From NCBI RefSeq assembly GCF_021654135.1, contig NZ_JAKGSD010000001.1, positions 671,748 to 735,747 of the forward strand: a stretch of 64,000 nt of DNA. Reading direction: 5' to 3'. How positions within the stretch are numbered: position 1 is the stretch's first letter; each line of letters opens with the position of its first letter. This DNA comes from Amycolatopsis tucumanensis. Lineage in GTDB: Bacteria; Actinomycetota; Actinomycetes; Mycobacteriales; Pseudonocardiaceae. Position numbers and translations under genes: made by a program. Of the stretch, positions 35,739 through 45,821 are shown piece by piece. The notes below the pieces were generated by a model. That model had not been told where the DNA came from. It worked only from the letters and a program-made list of their open reading frames with translations, and did no database searches.

Positions 35739-36458
35739 CTATTGTGGGCGCAGGAGTTCGCTGGTGCGCCCGGAGCGTGCGCCGGGATCCAGCGCCCGAT
35801 CCGGGGCAGGCGCGCGTAGCGCCAAGGACCCGTTAGGTAGCGGACCGAGTCGGTCATCTGCCGTTCGGTCAGCGCCATCTCCCGATCGCCCCAGACACCC
35901 AGCACCCGGCAGGTCATGGGCGGCAGGTCGGCGTGCCGGTCCCACAGGGCGAACGTGTCCGCGGGGACGTTGGCGCGGTACCAGTTCAGGCCGGCGGTGA
36001 GGGCGCCGGGCCGGGCCAGATCGGTCAGCTGACAGTCGAGGCCGGGGTCATCCGTCCGCGACGCGCCGTCGTAGGCCCAGTCACGGAACCACCTCCAGTC
36101 CTCGCACGCCCGCCAGGGCCCAGGCCACCAAGGCACCCCAATCGTGTGCGGCCACGGCGGCACACCAGACGTCCAGCACGTCCAGGAGACCGGTGACGTC
36201 ACCGAGAATGTGCTCCAACGCGTAGGCGTCCACACCGTCCGGGCGATCACTTTCACCGAAACCCCGCAGATCGGGGGCGATCACCCGGTAACCGACGGCA
36301 CTGAGCGCCTCGATCTGGTGACGCCACATCGTGGCGCGGTCCGGAAAGCCGTGCAGCAACAGCACCGCGGGCCCCGTGCCGACGTCGATCACGTTGAGGG
36401 TGATCAAGCCGACGGTACTCTCCTGCTCGGGAAATCCACAGAAGACGACCTCTCTCAC
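35739..36458 (-). pseudogene. Broken epoxide hydrolase/alpha/beta hydrolase
   Basis: The first 125 codons are a good hydrolase N-terminus (LLLHGFPDRATMWRHQIEAL, APDLRGFGESDRP, AAHDWGALVAWAL) but end at 36081. The C-terminal part (NWYRANVPADTF, VLGVWGDREMAL, RIGRWIPAHAP) continues in another frame from about 36110 to 35770, and the natural end (ELLRPQ-stop at 35739) is in a third frame. The nucleophile-following segment is missing. So it has at least two frameshifts and an internal deletion. Last member of a decaying three-gene operon. Confidence 0.82.
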
Positions 36459-36459
36459 C

Positions 36460-37251
36460 TCACCGGCCGGCTGTCAGCTTGGCGAGCACGTCCGGGTACC
36501 GGCGCGTGTGCGCATCACCGTCCAGGGTCAGCGTCTCCCCGGTGATCCACGAGTCCCGTGTGGACAGGAAGTGGACCGCGTTGGCGACGTCCTCCGGGAT
36601 CCCGCTCCGGCCGAGCGGCGTGTTGTCCGTGAACTCCTCAGCCAATCCGGGGACCCTCAGCAACGGGGCGACCAGCGGAGTATCCACCAGCCCCGGAGAG
36701 ACCGCGTTGACCCGGATCTTCTGCGGCCCCAGTTCCAGCGCCGCGACCTGGGTCAGCATCACCACCCCGGCCTTGGCGGCGCAGTAGGCCGCCATGCCCG
36801 CGGCCGGCTGGGTCGCGTTCAGGGAGGCGATCGTGACGATCGACCCATACTCATCCATGCGGCGGGCCGTGTGTTTGATCACCAGGAACGCACCGGTCAG
36901 GCAGACGTCGACGACCCGCCGCCAGTCGTCCGCGTCGAAGCCGGTCAGGGGCGCGACGGCACTCGTTCCCGCACAGTTGACCACCGCGTCTACACGGCCC
37001 GAGCGGGATCCCACCAGGTCGAACATCGTGTCGACCGCGTCGTCGTCGGTGATCCGCACCTGGTGGGCCCAGCTGCGGCCACCCAGTTCGCGGGCGCGGG
37101 TCGTCGCGAGGTCGCCGTCGAGGTCGGCGACCACGACAGTCGCGCCATCACGGGCGAACCGCTCGGCGGTCGCCAGCCCGATCCCGGACGCGCCGCCGAT
37201 GACGACCACCACCCGCGGATCCGTTGTGCTGCTGGGGTTCATGCTGCTCAT
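36460..37251 (-). CDS. Short-chain dehydrogenase/reductase
   Basis: 263 residues. VVVIGGASGIGLATAERFA cofactor motif, NCAGTSAVAPL, the Ser of IVTIASLNATQ and YCAAKAG (YxxxK) for catalysis. The acidic residue after strand 2 (VVVADLDGD) suggests NAD(H). It sits between two broken genes with a 4-base overlap to the upstream TPP fragment, so it may be a survivor of an inactive pathway. Confidence 0.86.
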   Translation of the reverse strand: MSSMNPSSTTDPRVVVVIGGASGIGLATAERFARDGATVVVADLDGDLATTRARELGGRSWAHQVRITDDDAVDTMFDLVGSRSGRVDAVVNCAGTSAVAPLTGFDADDWRRVVDVCLTGAFLVIKHTARRMDEYGSIVTIASLNATQPAAGMAAYCAAKAGVVMLTQVAALELGPQKIRVNAVSPGLVDTPLVAPLLRVPGLAEEFTDNTPLGRSGIPEDVANAVHFLSTRDSWITGETLTLDGDAHTRRYPDVLAKLTAGR

Positions 37252-38048
37252 CCGATCGGAATGTTCTCGTAGTAGGGGACGACGATCAGGTCGGTCGCCG
37301 TGACATCACCCACCATCGCCGTGGTCGTCGGGTGCACCGGCTCGGCGGCGACGGCGATGTTGAGGCAGACCGGCCGCCCGGAAGCGAACGCGCGCGCGAC
37401 CGCCGGACCGATGTCCTCGAGCCGCTCGATCCGTTCCCCGTAAGCACCGAACGCGATCGCGACCTGTTCGTAGGCGCTGTCGGCGAGTTCGGAAACCACC
37501 ACCCCGGACTGGCCGAACACGGCTTGCTGCCCGTGGATCGACATGCCCCAGACCGCGTTGGTGAACACCACGGTGACCACCGGGATTCCGTGCCGCACCA
37601 TGGTGTCGAACTCGGACAGGTGGAAAGCCGCCGAGCCGTCGCCGGTGAACAGCAGGACCGGGCGGTCGGGGTCGGCGCGGTGGGCCCCGATGGCGAACCC
37701 CTGGCCCACGCCGAGACATCCCGGGTAGCCCAGGCGCAAGACGCTGTTCGGCTCCTCGGCGGCGAAGTGGTATCCGGCCCACGCCGGGACTTCGCCACCG
37801 TCGAACACACCGACGGTCCGGGGCGGCAGCGCGGCCATCACTTCGCGCGCCGCATGGTACGGGTGCAGGCGGCCGGACTCGGTCGCGGTGCCGGCACGCC
37901 ACCTCCGCCTGCGGGCGGTGCTTCGCCGTGGTCTGATGGCCACGGTCATGGTCAGCGCACTGCCCATGAGCGCGATGCCGCGCGGCCCGTTCCCGCTCTC
38001 GTCCTCGCCGACGCGGCTTCGTCGATCAAATGCCTCAACACGGAGCAC
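37248..38048 (-). pseudogene. C-terminal fragment of a thiamine-diphosphate enzyme (acetolactate-synthase-like)
   Basis: From about codon 60, SGRLHPYHAAREVMAALPP starts a TPP-binding domain: EPNSVLRLGYPGCLGVGQGF, then GDGSAAFHLSEFDTMVRHG and TNAVWGMS form the GDG-N27-N Mg/TPP motif. Complete enzymes are about 550 residues with N-terminal pyrimidine-binding and central domains, both absent. The first 55 codons are Arg-rich and look non-native. A 5' truncation is likely, although a split two-gene enzyme cannot be excluded from this window. Confidence 0.72.
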
Positions 38049-38199
38049 CTGATTGCGACGTGCATCAGACCCATGCCGTGGACCGGCGCAGGTGATATCC
38101 GACGGCCAGGAGGACCTGGCCGACCGTCGGGGGACCAGTCATCTGACGGGCCCTGCCGGGCGGAGCCGGGCCCAAGATAGTGACACCTTCGGATGGCGA

Positions 38200-38214
38200 G
38201 GCGAAGGCTTCGCC
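38200..38214. promoter_or_regulatory. Palindrome GGCGAAG-G-CTTCGCC
   Basis: Perfect 7-base arms ending 21 bases before the haloperoxidase-like start, in the 187-base gap after the TPP fragment. Operator or 5' hairpin. Confidence 0.4.
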
Positions 38215-38235
38215 GCTAGGAATGGAGAGTGCATC

Positions 38236-39060
38236 ATGCCGACGATCACGACTGCTGATGGCGTGGAGATTTTCTACAAGGACTGGGGTACCGGTCAGCC
38301 GATCGTGTTCAGTCACGGCTGGCCTCTCTCGGCGGACGATTGGGACACCCAGCTGCTGTTCTTCCTGGCCCACGGCTACCGGGTCATCGCCCACGACCGG
38401 CGCGGGCACGGCCGCTCCGCGCAGGTCGCCGACGGGCACGACATGGACCACTACGCCGACGACCTGGCCGCGCTGACCAGCCACCTCGACCTGCACGACG
38501 CCATTCACGTCGGCCACTCCACCGGCGGCGGCGAGGTCGTGCGCTACCTCGCCCGCCACGGCGAATCCCGCGTCTCCAAAGCCGTCCTGATCGCGGCCGT
38601 GCCGCCGCTGATGGTGCAGACCGACGCCAACCCCGGCGGCCTGCCCAAGAGCGTCTTCGACGACCTGCAGGCCCAGCTGGCCGCCAACCGGGCCCAGTTC
38701 TACCTCGACCTGGCCTCCGGCCCGTTCTACGGCTTCAACCGCCCCGGCGCCGAACCCTCCCAGGGTCTGATCCGCAACTGGTGGCGCCAGGGCATGGAAG
38801 GCGGCGCGAAGGCCCACTACGACGGGATCGTCGCCTTCTCCCAGACCGACTTCACCGAAGACCTGAAGAAGATCACCGTCCCGACCCTCGTCATGCACGG
38901 CGACGACGACCAGATCGTCCCCTACGCGGACTCGGGCCCGCTCTCGGCCGGGCTGCTGCGCAACGGCACCCTCAGGACCTACCCGGGATTCCCGCACGGC
39001 ATGCCCGCCACCGAGGCCGACACCATCAACGCCGACCTGCTCGACTTCATCCGGTCATGA
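38236..39060 (+). CDS. Alpha/beta hydrolase, non-heme haloperoxidase/arylesterase type
   Basis: 274 residues. [30 protein letters not shown], and [18 protein letters not shown] with the nucleophile Ser give the perhydrolase/cofactor-free chloroperoxidase group; [10 protein letters not shown] and FPHGMPATE provide Asp and His. Family length matches (about 275). ATG start after ATGGAGAG. ATGA overlap with the next gene. Confidence 0.9.
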   Translation: MPTITTADGVEIFYKDWGTGQPIVFSHGWPLSADDWDTQLLFFLAHGYRVIAHDRRGHGRSAQVADGHDMDHYADDLAALTSHLDLHDAIHVGHSTGGGEVVRYLARHGESRVSKAVLIAAVPPLMVQTDANPGGLPKSVFDDLQAQLAANRAQFYLDLASGPFYGFNRPGAEPSQGLIRNWWRQGMEGGAKAHYDGIVAFSQTDFTEDLKKITVPTLVMHGDDDQIVPYADSGPLSAGLLRNGTLRTYPGFPHGMPATEADTINADLLDFIRS

Positions 39061-39902
39061 GCAGCCCGATCGCGGTGCTCGGCGCCACCGGCCGCCAAGG
39101 CGGCGCCGTGGCCCGCCACCTTCTCGAGCACGGCGCACACGTCCTCGCGCTGGTCCGCGACCCCGACAGCGCGAGCGCGCACCGGCTGCGGGAGGCCGGC
39201 GCGGACACCGTCCGCGCCGACCTGGCGGACGCGGGCTCGCTGGTGGCCGCTTTCCAGGACACAGCCGCGGTCTTCGCGATGACGACGTACAACGCCGACG
39301 GGGCGGATTCGGAAGTCCGGCAGGGATCGGCCATCGCGGACGCCGTCGTCGCCGCGAAAGTGCCGTCCGTGGTCTACAGCTCCGTCGGCGGCGCGGACCG
39401 GGCGACCGGGATCCCCCACTTCGAGAGCAAGTGGGCGATCGAACAGCGGCTGCGCTCGACCGGCGTGCCGCTGACCGTGATCCGGCCGGTCTTCTTCATG
39501 GAAAACCTGATGCGTGCCGGTGTCGTCACCGCCGAGGCGGACGGGCAGGTCTTCCGGTACGCCTTCGCGCCAGGGGTGCCGGTCCAGATGATCGCCTCCG
39601 ACGACATCGGCGCGATCGCCGCCCGGGCGGTCCTCGACCCCGACGCCATCCCGGGCGGTCAGCTGGAGATCGCCGGCGACGAGCTGACGCCGGAGCAGAT
39701 GGCGGCGGCCTTCGCCGAGGCTTCGGGCCGCCCCACCCGGTTCGAGCCGACGCCGATCGACGCGGTCGCCGACGCGGACCGGCAGGCGATGTACACCTGG
39801 CTCGCGACCACGCCGGGGTACCAGGCCGACTTCGCCACCACCTCGGCGCTGCGGCCCGGGATCCGGTCCTTCCCCGCCTTCCTGTCCGGCGCCAACCCGT
39901 GA
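39057..39902 (+). CDS. NmrA-type NAD(P)-binding protein
   Basis: 281 residues. [22 protein letters not shown] is the Rossmann motif; [20 protein letters not shown], the NmrA equivalent of the SDR active site, has no YxxxK. NmrA members act as redox sensors or quinone oxidoreductases. Cotranscribed with the haloperoxidase (ATGA) and 8 bases before the UvrA-like gene. Confidence 0.85.
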   Translation: MSSPIAVLGATGRQGGAVARHLLEHGAHVLALVRDPDSASAHRLREAGADTVRADLADAGSLVAAFQDTAAVFAMTTYNADGADSEVRQGSAIADAVVAAKVPSVVYSSVGGADRATGIPHFESKWAIEQRLRSTGVPLTVIRPVFFMENLMRAGVVTAEADGQVFRYAFAPGVPVQMIASDDIGAIAARAVLDPDAIPGGQLEIAGDELTPEQMAAAFAEASGRPTRFEPTPIDAVADADRQAMYTWLATTPGYQADFATTSALRPGIRSFPAFLSGANP

Positions 39903-39913
39903 AGGAGCCCGTG

Positions 39914-42361
39914 ATGACACCCCGGCCGCATCACCTCCCCCGCGCGATCGAGGTCCGCGGCGTGCGGCACAACTCGCTGCGCGACCTCGACGTCGACGTG
40001 CCGCTGTGGCGGACCGTGGCGGTGGCCGGGGTGTCGGGGTCGGGGAAGACGTCGCTCGCGATGGGGACGCTGTACGCCGAAGGGCTGCACCGGTTCCTCG
40101 AGGGCCTGTCCACCTACAGCAGGCGGCGGATCGGCCAGGCCCAGCGGCCGGACGCCGACCGCATCGACCACTTGCCACCGGCGCTCGCGTTGCGGCAGCG
40201 GCCACCGGTCCCCGGACCGCGCAGCACGGTCGGGACGATGAGCGAGGTCCTCAACGTCCTGCGGTTGATCATGTCGCGCCTGGGGACCCACCGCTGTCCC
40301 AACGGCCACGATGTGCCACCGGCGGTCGCCACGCAGGGGATGGAGATCGTGTGCCCGGTGTGCGGGGTGCGGTTTGAGCACCCGGGCGCGGAGTCGTTCG
40401 CGTTCAACTCCGTCGGTGCCTGCCCGGGCTGCGACGGGACGGGCGTGCGCACCGAGGTCGACCCCACGGCGCTGGTGCCGGACCCAGGCAAGACGATCGA
40501 CGAGGGCGCGGTGCTGTCGTGGAACGTCGGCGGGCGGCGGCTGAGCCGGTACGCCGCCGGTGAGCTGGGAGTGCGGCTGGACGTGCCGTACCGCGAGCTC
40601 ACCGCCCGGGAGAAGGATTTCGTCATGCACGGCGAGCCGGTGCGGCAGCAGGTCGTCGTCTCGGGCCGCAACGGCAGGCAGGTGACCCTGGAGGTCACCT
40701 ACGACAACGCCATCACCGCCGCCCGCCGCTCGGAGAAGAGCAAGTTCCTCGTCACGCACACCTGCCCGGTCTGCCACGGCTCCCGGCTGCGGTCCGAGGC
40801 CCTGACCAGCCACCTGGACGGCCGCGACCTCGCCGAACTCAGTGCTCAGGACCTCGACCACCTCGCCGCGTTCGCCGGCGGCCTGCCCGCGCTGATGCCG
40901 GCCGAGCTGACCCGGCTGACCACCGGGCTGGTCGGTGAGCTCACCGGTGCGCTCACCCCGCTGCTGGAGCTCGGCCTCGGCTACCTGAACCTGGACCGGG
41001 CCGGATCGACGTTGTCCACCGGCGAGCGGCAGCGCATCGAGCTCACCTCGACTGTCCACGCGAGCACGACCGGCATGCTGTACGTCCTGGACGAGCCGTC
41101 CGTCGGGCTCCACCCGAGCAATGTCGCGGGGCTGCGCAAGGCCATCGACGCCCTGGTGCGCAACGGCAACTCGGTGGTGCTGGTCGAGCACGACCTCGAC
41201 GTGATCCGCACCGCCGACTGGATCATCGAGCTTGGCCCTGGTGCCGGGCGGCAGGGCGGCACGGTCGTCGCCGAGGGCACCCCGGCCGAGATCGAAGCCG
41301 ACGAGCGGTCGATCATCGGCCCGTTCCTGACGGGCCGCGAAACGGTCGAGCGCGCGCCACGACCGCGCGCCGGCGAACCGGCCACCATCACCGTCAGCAG
41401 CCTCCACAATCTGTCCGGGGTGACGGCCACGTTCCCGCTCAACCGGCTCACCGCGATCGCCGGCCCGTCCGGCACGGGCAAGACCGCCCTGGTGCTGGAA
41501 AGCCTGGTCCCCGCTGCGCGGGCACAGTTGGCCGGCACGCCGCTGCCCGGCCACGTCGCCCGGCTGGAGCTGGGACCGCTACGCGGCGTCGTGGAGATCG
41601 ACGCGACGCCGATCGGCCTCAACGCCCGGTCCACTCCGGGCACCTACACCGGTGCCTTCGACGCGATCCGAGCCCGCTTCGCGGCCGCGACCGGACAGGC
41701 CGCCGGGCAGTTCTCCTTCAACACGAAGGAGGGGCAGTGCCCGACCTGCAAGGGCCTCGGTTCGATCGACCTGGACGTGCAGTACCTGCCCGACATCACG
41801 GTGGAGTGCCCGACCTGCCACGGCGCGCGGTTCGGTGAGAAGACGCTCGAGTCGCGTGTGGACGGTCTCACGATCGCGGACGTTCTCGAGCTGACGGTCG
41901 ACGAAGCCCTGGAACGCTACGCCGACGTGCCCACCATTGTCCGGCCGCTGCGGCCCGTGGCCGAGGTCGGGCTGGGGTACCTGCGGCTCGGTGAGCCGAC
42001 GCCGGCCCTGTCCGGCGGGGAGTCCCAGCGCCTGCGCATCGCCGCGCGCCTGCGCAGCAGCCAGCGGAACGTGCTGTATGTGCTCGACGAGCCCTCGACC
42101 GGACTGCATCCGGCCGACATCCGCGCCCTGGTGGCGGTGTTCGACCGCCTCCTGGACGCCGGGGCCACTGTCGTCGTCATCGACCACGACCTCGACCTGA
42201 TCGCCGCGGCCGACCACGTGCTCGACCTGGGCCCCGTCGGCGGCCCCGGCGGTGGCCGCATCGTCGCCCAGGGGACGCCGGACCAAGTCGCCGCCGACCC
42301 CGCCAGCGTCACCGGCCCGTACCTCACCGAACGCGTCGGGCTTCGGGGTCGTCGCGAGTGA
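39914..42361 (+). CDS. UvrA-like ABC protein, short drug-resistance-type paralog
   Basis: 815 residues, shorter than UvrA (about 950). Two ABC units: Walker A GVSGSGKTSL (39-48) and GPSGTGKTAL (about 513); signatures LSTGERQRIEL (first, not canonical LSGGE) and LSGGESQRLRIA; VLDEPSVGLHP and VLDEPSTGLHP Walker B. Zinc Cys pairs are seen in CPVCHGSRL, CPTCKGLG and CPTCHGAR. Such paralogs occur with DNA-active drug resistance (DrrC-like). Follows the NmrA gene; the 3' end overlaps the convergent aldolase-like gene by 38 bases. Confidence 0.87.
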   Translation: MTPRPHHLPRAIEVRGVRHNSLRDLDVDVPLWRTVAVAGVSGSGKTSLAMGTLYAEGLHRFLEGLSTYSRRRIGQAQRPDADRIDHLPPALALRQRPPVPGPRSTVGTMSEVLNVLRLIMSRLGTHRCPNGHDVPPAVATQGMEIVCPVCGVRFEHPGAESFAFNSVGACPGCDGTGVRTEVDPTALVPDPGKTIDEGAVLSWNVGGRRLSRYAAGELGVRLDVPYRELTAREKDFVMHGEPVRQQVVVSGRNGRQVTLEVTYDNAITAARRSEKSKFLVTHTCPVCHGSRLRSEALTSHLDGRDLAELSAQDLDHLAAFAGGLPALMPAELTRLTTGLVGELTGALTPLLELGLGYLNLDRAGSTLSTGERQRIELTSTVHASTTGMLYVLDEPSVGLHPSNVAGLRKAIDALVRNGNSVVLVEHDLDVIRTADWIIELGPGAGRQGGTVVAEGTPAEIEADERSIIGPFLTGRETVERAPRPRAGEPATITVSSLHNLSGVTATFPLNRLTAIAGPSGTGKTALVLESLVPAARAQLAGTPLPGHVARLELGPLRGVVEIDATPIGLNARSTPGTYTGAFDAIRARFAAATGQAAGQFSFNTKEGQCPTCKGLGSIDLDVQYLPDITVECPTCHGARFGEKTLESRVDGLTIADVLELTVDEALERYADVPTIVRPLRPVAEVGLGYLRLGEPTPALSGGESQRLRIAARLRSSQRNVLYVLDEPSTGLHPADIRALVAVFDRLLDAGATVVVIDHDLDLIAAADHVLDLGPVGGPGGGRIVAQGTPDQVAADPASVTGPYLTERVGLRGRRE

Positions 42362-42998
42362 GGTAGCACCACATGCGCTCCTCGATCCCGCCGGTCCACA
42401 CCGCACGGGCTGTGGCTTCGTCCGCGCTGAATTCGACGGCGCCGGCACCGGTGGACCGCACGGCCAGATCCAGTTCGCTCGCGGTCTCGAGGAACTGCGC
42501 GAGAACCACAGCCCGCGGCAATGACTCACCCACGACGACCGCACCGTTGCCGCGAAGCACGATCGCCGGCGCGTTCCCCAGCGCTTCCGCCACCGACTCC
42601 GCGGCCATCTCCGTCCGGACCAGCCGGGGATCGGGCCACAACGGCGGTCCCGGAGCGAAGTACGCCCCGGTACCGTCGAGCGGACGCGCGGTGCACCCGA
42701 GCGCCGACAGCGCCCGCACCGCGACGGGTAGCACTCGCGCGATACCACCGACGTCGGCTCGGCGCCGGTAGATCGCCTGGTGCAGCCGGACCTCACCCGG
42801 AACATCGCGGGGCAGCTCGCCGGTCACCGCGACGACGATGCCGGGTCGTCGCCCGATCTGTCCCAGTGGGACGGCCGGCGTGACGAGGAAAGTGGACTCG
42901 TCGCGCCGGAACGAGCAGTGCCCGTACGCCGTGACGAGTCCCGCCCTGGACAGCGCCCTGGCCGCGGTCCGGAGCATGCGCTGCAGGTCCGGTTTCAC
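42324..42998 (-). CDS. Class II aldolase/adducin-fold protein lacking zinc ligands
   Basis: 224 residues. AARALSRAGLVTAYGHCSFR and EVRLHQAIYRRRADVGGI align with class II aldolases. The usual metal site H-x-H plus a third His is lost, however: the HTHP-type segment reads ARVLP and the NHG segment reads GNG. The family binds Zn at these places, so aldol activity by the standard route is doubtful. The GTG start overlaps the dioxygenase-like stop (GTGA). Confidence 0.75.
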   Translation of the reverse strand: MKPDLQRMLRTAARALSRAGLVTAYGHCSFRRDESTFLVTPAVPLGQIGRRPGIVVAVTGELPRDVPGEVRLHQAIYRRRADVGGIARVLPVAVRALSALGCTARPLDGTGAYFAPGPPLWPDPRLVRTEMAAESVAEALGNAPAIVLRGNGAVVVGESLPRAVVLAQFLETASELDLAVRSTGAGAVEFSADEATARAVWTGGIEERMWCYLTRDDPEARRVR

Positions 42999-44065
42999 GG
43001 CCGGTAGACCGCGAACACCTTGGACGAGTTGAAGACGTAGGACTCCTCGAACACGCTCCAGTCCGGCTTCGGACGGCCGAGTTCCTCCATGGCCCCGGCC
43101 AATGTGTACCAGTTGAGCAGCTCCTGCTGGCCGCTGTCCTCGATCTCCGTCGTCGTCCGGGTGCGCCAGACGTCGTAGTCGCCCTTGGTCATCGCGTCGT
43201 ACAGCACGCGGTCGGCGGCGACGTCGGGCTGGAGTCGCCACGTCTTGTCGGTGTTGAAGGCGTGGCTCCAGCTGGAGGACGCGACGAGGACGACCCGAAG
43301 GTCGGTGGCGGCGAACGCCCGCGCCACGGCCCGGCCCACCTCCATGAACCGCCACGGCGGCGGCGACGGCGGATCCAGCTGCGCGGGCGTCTCGCCGAGG
43401 GACACCGCGAACCCCTTGTTCGCCACGACGAGCGATCCGTAGCAGTTCAGCGGGAACGCGATGACCGGATAGGGGAACCCGCGGCGGTGGTAGTCGAGGT
43501 AAAGCAAGGTGTTGAGGAAGGCGTGGGCGAACCCTTCCTGATGGAGAGGCCGGTACGCGTACGAGACGTCGATCCCCTGCTCCAGGAGGTCCTTCGCCAA
43601 GCCCCTCGCGATATCCGGAGCGCCCTTCACCTCCAGCACCGTGTCCGGACCCTCGTTCCACACGTTCGGCTTGTCGTCCATGCCCGACGAGTGCGCCATG
43701 GTCGCCCACGGCTTGATCGTCAGGTCGGGATAGGCCAGGACCGCGTACGGCGGGATGATGTCCTCGCGGAAGTTCTCGTATTGGTCGTCGCCCCAGATCA
43801 GGACGACGTCCGGCTCGAAGGCGTCGATCTCCGAGCGGCAGTGGTCGAGGGCGGACACCAGCCGTTCCCGGTGCCGGGTCGCCGCGGCCCGGCCCTCGTC
43901 GGAACCCCACTCCTGCCGCATCCGTTCCGGCCACGAGGCCGGATCTTTCGCGTGCTCGGGCACGAGCGGATCCTGGAGGTTCTTCCGCAGCAGCCACGCC
44001 ATGTCCTCGTCCACCCCGGACAGTGGCGGGTAGTGCGTCACCCCGATCCCGAGAATTTCGCCCAC
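42995..44065 (-). CDS. Class III extradiol dioxygenase-like protein (LigB superfamily)
   Basis: 356 residues. [17 protein letters not shown] supplies the first metal His of the LigB/MEMO fold; [25 protein letters not shown] and [10 protein letters not shown] match later conserved strands, the last with the catalytic His. Class III enzymes cleave catecholic rings with Fe(II). GTG 44065 is chosen for CGAGGAAC upstream. Divergent from the meta-cleavage lower pathway, and coupled to the aldolase-fold gene. Confidence 0.77.
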   Translation of the reverse strand: MGEILGIGVTHYPPLSGVDEDMAWLLRKNLQDPLVPEHAKDPASWPERMRQEWGSDEGRAAATRHRERLVSALDHCRSEIDAFEPDVVLIWGDDQYENFREDIIPPYAVLAYPDLTIKPWATMAHSSGMDDKPNVWNEGPDTVLEVKGAPDIARGLAKDLLEQGIDVSYAYRPLHQEGFAHAFLNTLLYLDYHRRGFPYPVIAFPLNCYGSLVVANKGFAVSLGETPAQLDPPSPPPWRFMEVGRAVARAFAATDLRVVLVASSSWSHAFNTDKTWRLQPDVAADRVLYDAMTKGDYDVWRTRTTTEIEDSGQQELLNWYTLAGAMEELGRPKPDWSVFEESYVFNSSKVFAVYRP

Positions 44066-44140
44066 GGTGTTCCTCGCAATCGTCGTGTCCGTCGAGAAGA
44101 AGCGCAGTGAATACCGGCTTCGCCGGAGCGTCAACGGTTG

Positions 44141-44161
44141 CCGTTTCGATGAGAGAAACGG
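44141..44161. promoter_or_regulatory. Inverted repeat CCGTTTC-N7-GAAACGG between divergent operons
   Basis: Perfect 7-base arms in the 137-base gap between the LigB-like gene and the meta-cleavage operon, 42 bases before the latter. A likely operator shared by both; the IclR or GntR regulator of the region is a candidate. Confidence 0.55.
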
Positions 44162-44202
44162 TCCGCTTCGGCTTTGCGCCCGCGGCCACGAACCTGGGTC
44201 GT

Positions 44203-44727
44203 ATGAGCCGAACGAAGGTGACGGCAGCGATCGTGGGGCCGGGGAACATCGGGACCGATCTGCTGGCCAAACTGCAGCGAAGCCAGGTGATCGATGTCCG
44301 TTACGTGGTCGGCGTGGTGGAGTCCGACGGCCTGGCGCGGGCCCGCGCGAAAGGCGTCGGAGCGTCTGCGGAGGGCGTGGATTGGCTGCTGCGGCAGGAC
44401 CCGCTGCCGGATCTCGTGTTCGAGGCGACCTCCGCGAAGGCCCACATCGCGAACGCCCCGCGCTACGCGGAGGCCGGGATCCAGGCCGTCGACCTCACCC
44501 CGGCCCACCTCGGGCCGATGGTGTGCCCGCCGGTCAACCTGCACGCGCACCTCGATGCACCCAACGTCTCGATGATCACCTGCGGTGGGCAGGCCACGAT
44601 CCCCGTGGTGCACGCGGTCTCCCGGATCACCCCGGTGCCCTACGCCGAGATCATCGCGTCGGTCGCGTCGCGCGGCGCCGGCCGCGGCAAGGCGATCATC
44701 ATCTCAACCCGGTCGAGCCGCCGATGA
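44203..44727 (+). pseudogene. Acylating acetaldehyde dehydrogenase, internally deleted and frameshifted
   Basis: Reads well for about 165 codons: [20 protein letters not shown] (NAD motif), [28 protein letters not shown] (catalytic Cys). After [11 protein letters not shown] a segment of roughly 35 codons is missing before GKAIII, then a one-base loss at about 44703 sends it to a stop at 44727. The native continuation [20 protein letters not shown] is visible in the next frame but breaks off early, lacking the C-terminal domain. Full members have about 310 residues. Normally converts acetaldehyde to acetyl-CoA with the aldolase. Confidence 0.85.
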
Positions 44728-45821
44728 TCAAGCGCGACACGGTGTTCTGCATGATCGGTGCCGACGCCGACCGGGCGGCGATCACGGCTTCGGTCCACGA
44801 GCCCGAACTGCCGCACGCCGTGCGGATCGTCGACACCACCCTGCGCGACGGCTCGCACGCCATGACGCACCGGTTCACCGAGACGCAGGTCCGCGACACG
44901 GTCCGGGCCCTCGACCGCGCCGGCGTCGAGGTCATCGAGGTCACCCACGGCGACGGACTCGGGGGCTCGTCGTTCAACTACGGCTTCTCCCGCACCGACG
45001 AAATGCGCCTGATCGCCGCCGCTCGCGACGAAGCGAAGCAAGCGAAGATCGCGGTACTGCTGGTTCCGGGAAGCGGGACGGTCGACGACCTCAAGCGGGC
45101 GCGCGACCACGTCGCCGACCTGGTCCGGGTCGCCACCCACGCCACCGAGGCCGATGTCTCGCCACAGCACTTCACCGCCGCCCGTGACCTCGGGAGGGAG
45201 ATCGCGGGGTTCCTCATGATGGCCCATCGCGTCTGGCCGGAAGACCTGGCGAAGCAAGCGCGGATCATGGTCGACGCCGGCCGCCAGGCACCGTACTGCA
45301 CCGACTCGGCGGGCGCCTTGCTCATGCACGAAGCCCGGGCCCGGTTCGAGGCTCTCGTCGCGGAAGTCGGCGACGAGGCTTGGGTCGGCTACCACGACCA
45401 CCAGAACCTGTCCTTCGGCGTGGCCGACTCCGTCATCGCGCACGAGGCCGGCGTCCGGTACATCGACGGATCGCTGTGCGCACTGGGGGTCCGGGGCAGG
45501 CAACAGCCCGACCGAAGTGCTCGCCGCGGTGTTCGACCGGCTCGGATCGACACCGGGCTCGACGTGGGGGCCCTGCTGGACGCGGCCGAGGACGTCGTGC
45601 GCCCGTACCTGACCCGCTGGCCGAAGCTGGACCGCAACGCGGTCGTGCGGGGCTGGGCCGGGGTGCGCTCGTCGTTCCTGCTGCACGCCGAAACAGCCGC
45701 CGAGCGGTACAAGGTGCCCGCTCCCGACATCCTCCGGCGGGGCGGCGAGCTGGGCCTGGTCGGCGGCCAGGAAGACATGATCATCGACAGTACGATCGAA
45801 TTGGCGGGTGAGCGGCGATGA
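44724..45821 (+). pseudogene. 4-Hydroxy-2-oxovalerate aldolase with compensating frameshifts, fused to dehydrogenase tail
   Basis: ATG 44724 (overlapping the previous stop) gives 365 residues. The first about 28 belong to the acetaldehyde dehydrogenase; from [11 protein letters not shown] onward it is a DmpG/BphI aldolase ([24 protein letters not shown], and C-terminal [22 protein letters not shown]). Between 45489 and 45545 the open frame reads [19 protein letters not shown]. The +1 frame there encodes the expected [19 protein letters not shown]. One inserted and one lost base explain this. The replaced loop is highly conserved, so activity is doubtful unless this is a sequencing error. Confidence 0.82.

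Noticed and set aside
37248..38048. Intact small-subunit TPP enzyme
   Set aside because: The first 55 codons are not protein-like and no partner for the pyrimidine-binding domain lies nearby, so truncation is the simpler view; kept at moderate confidence.
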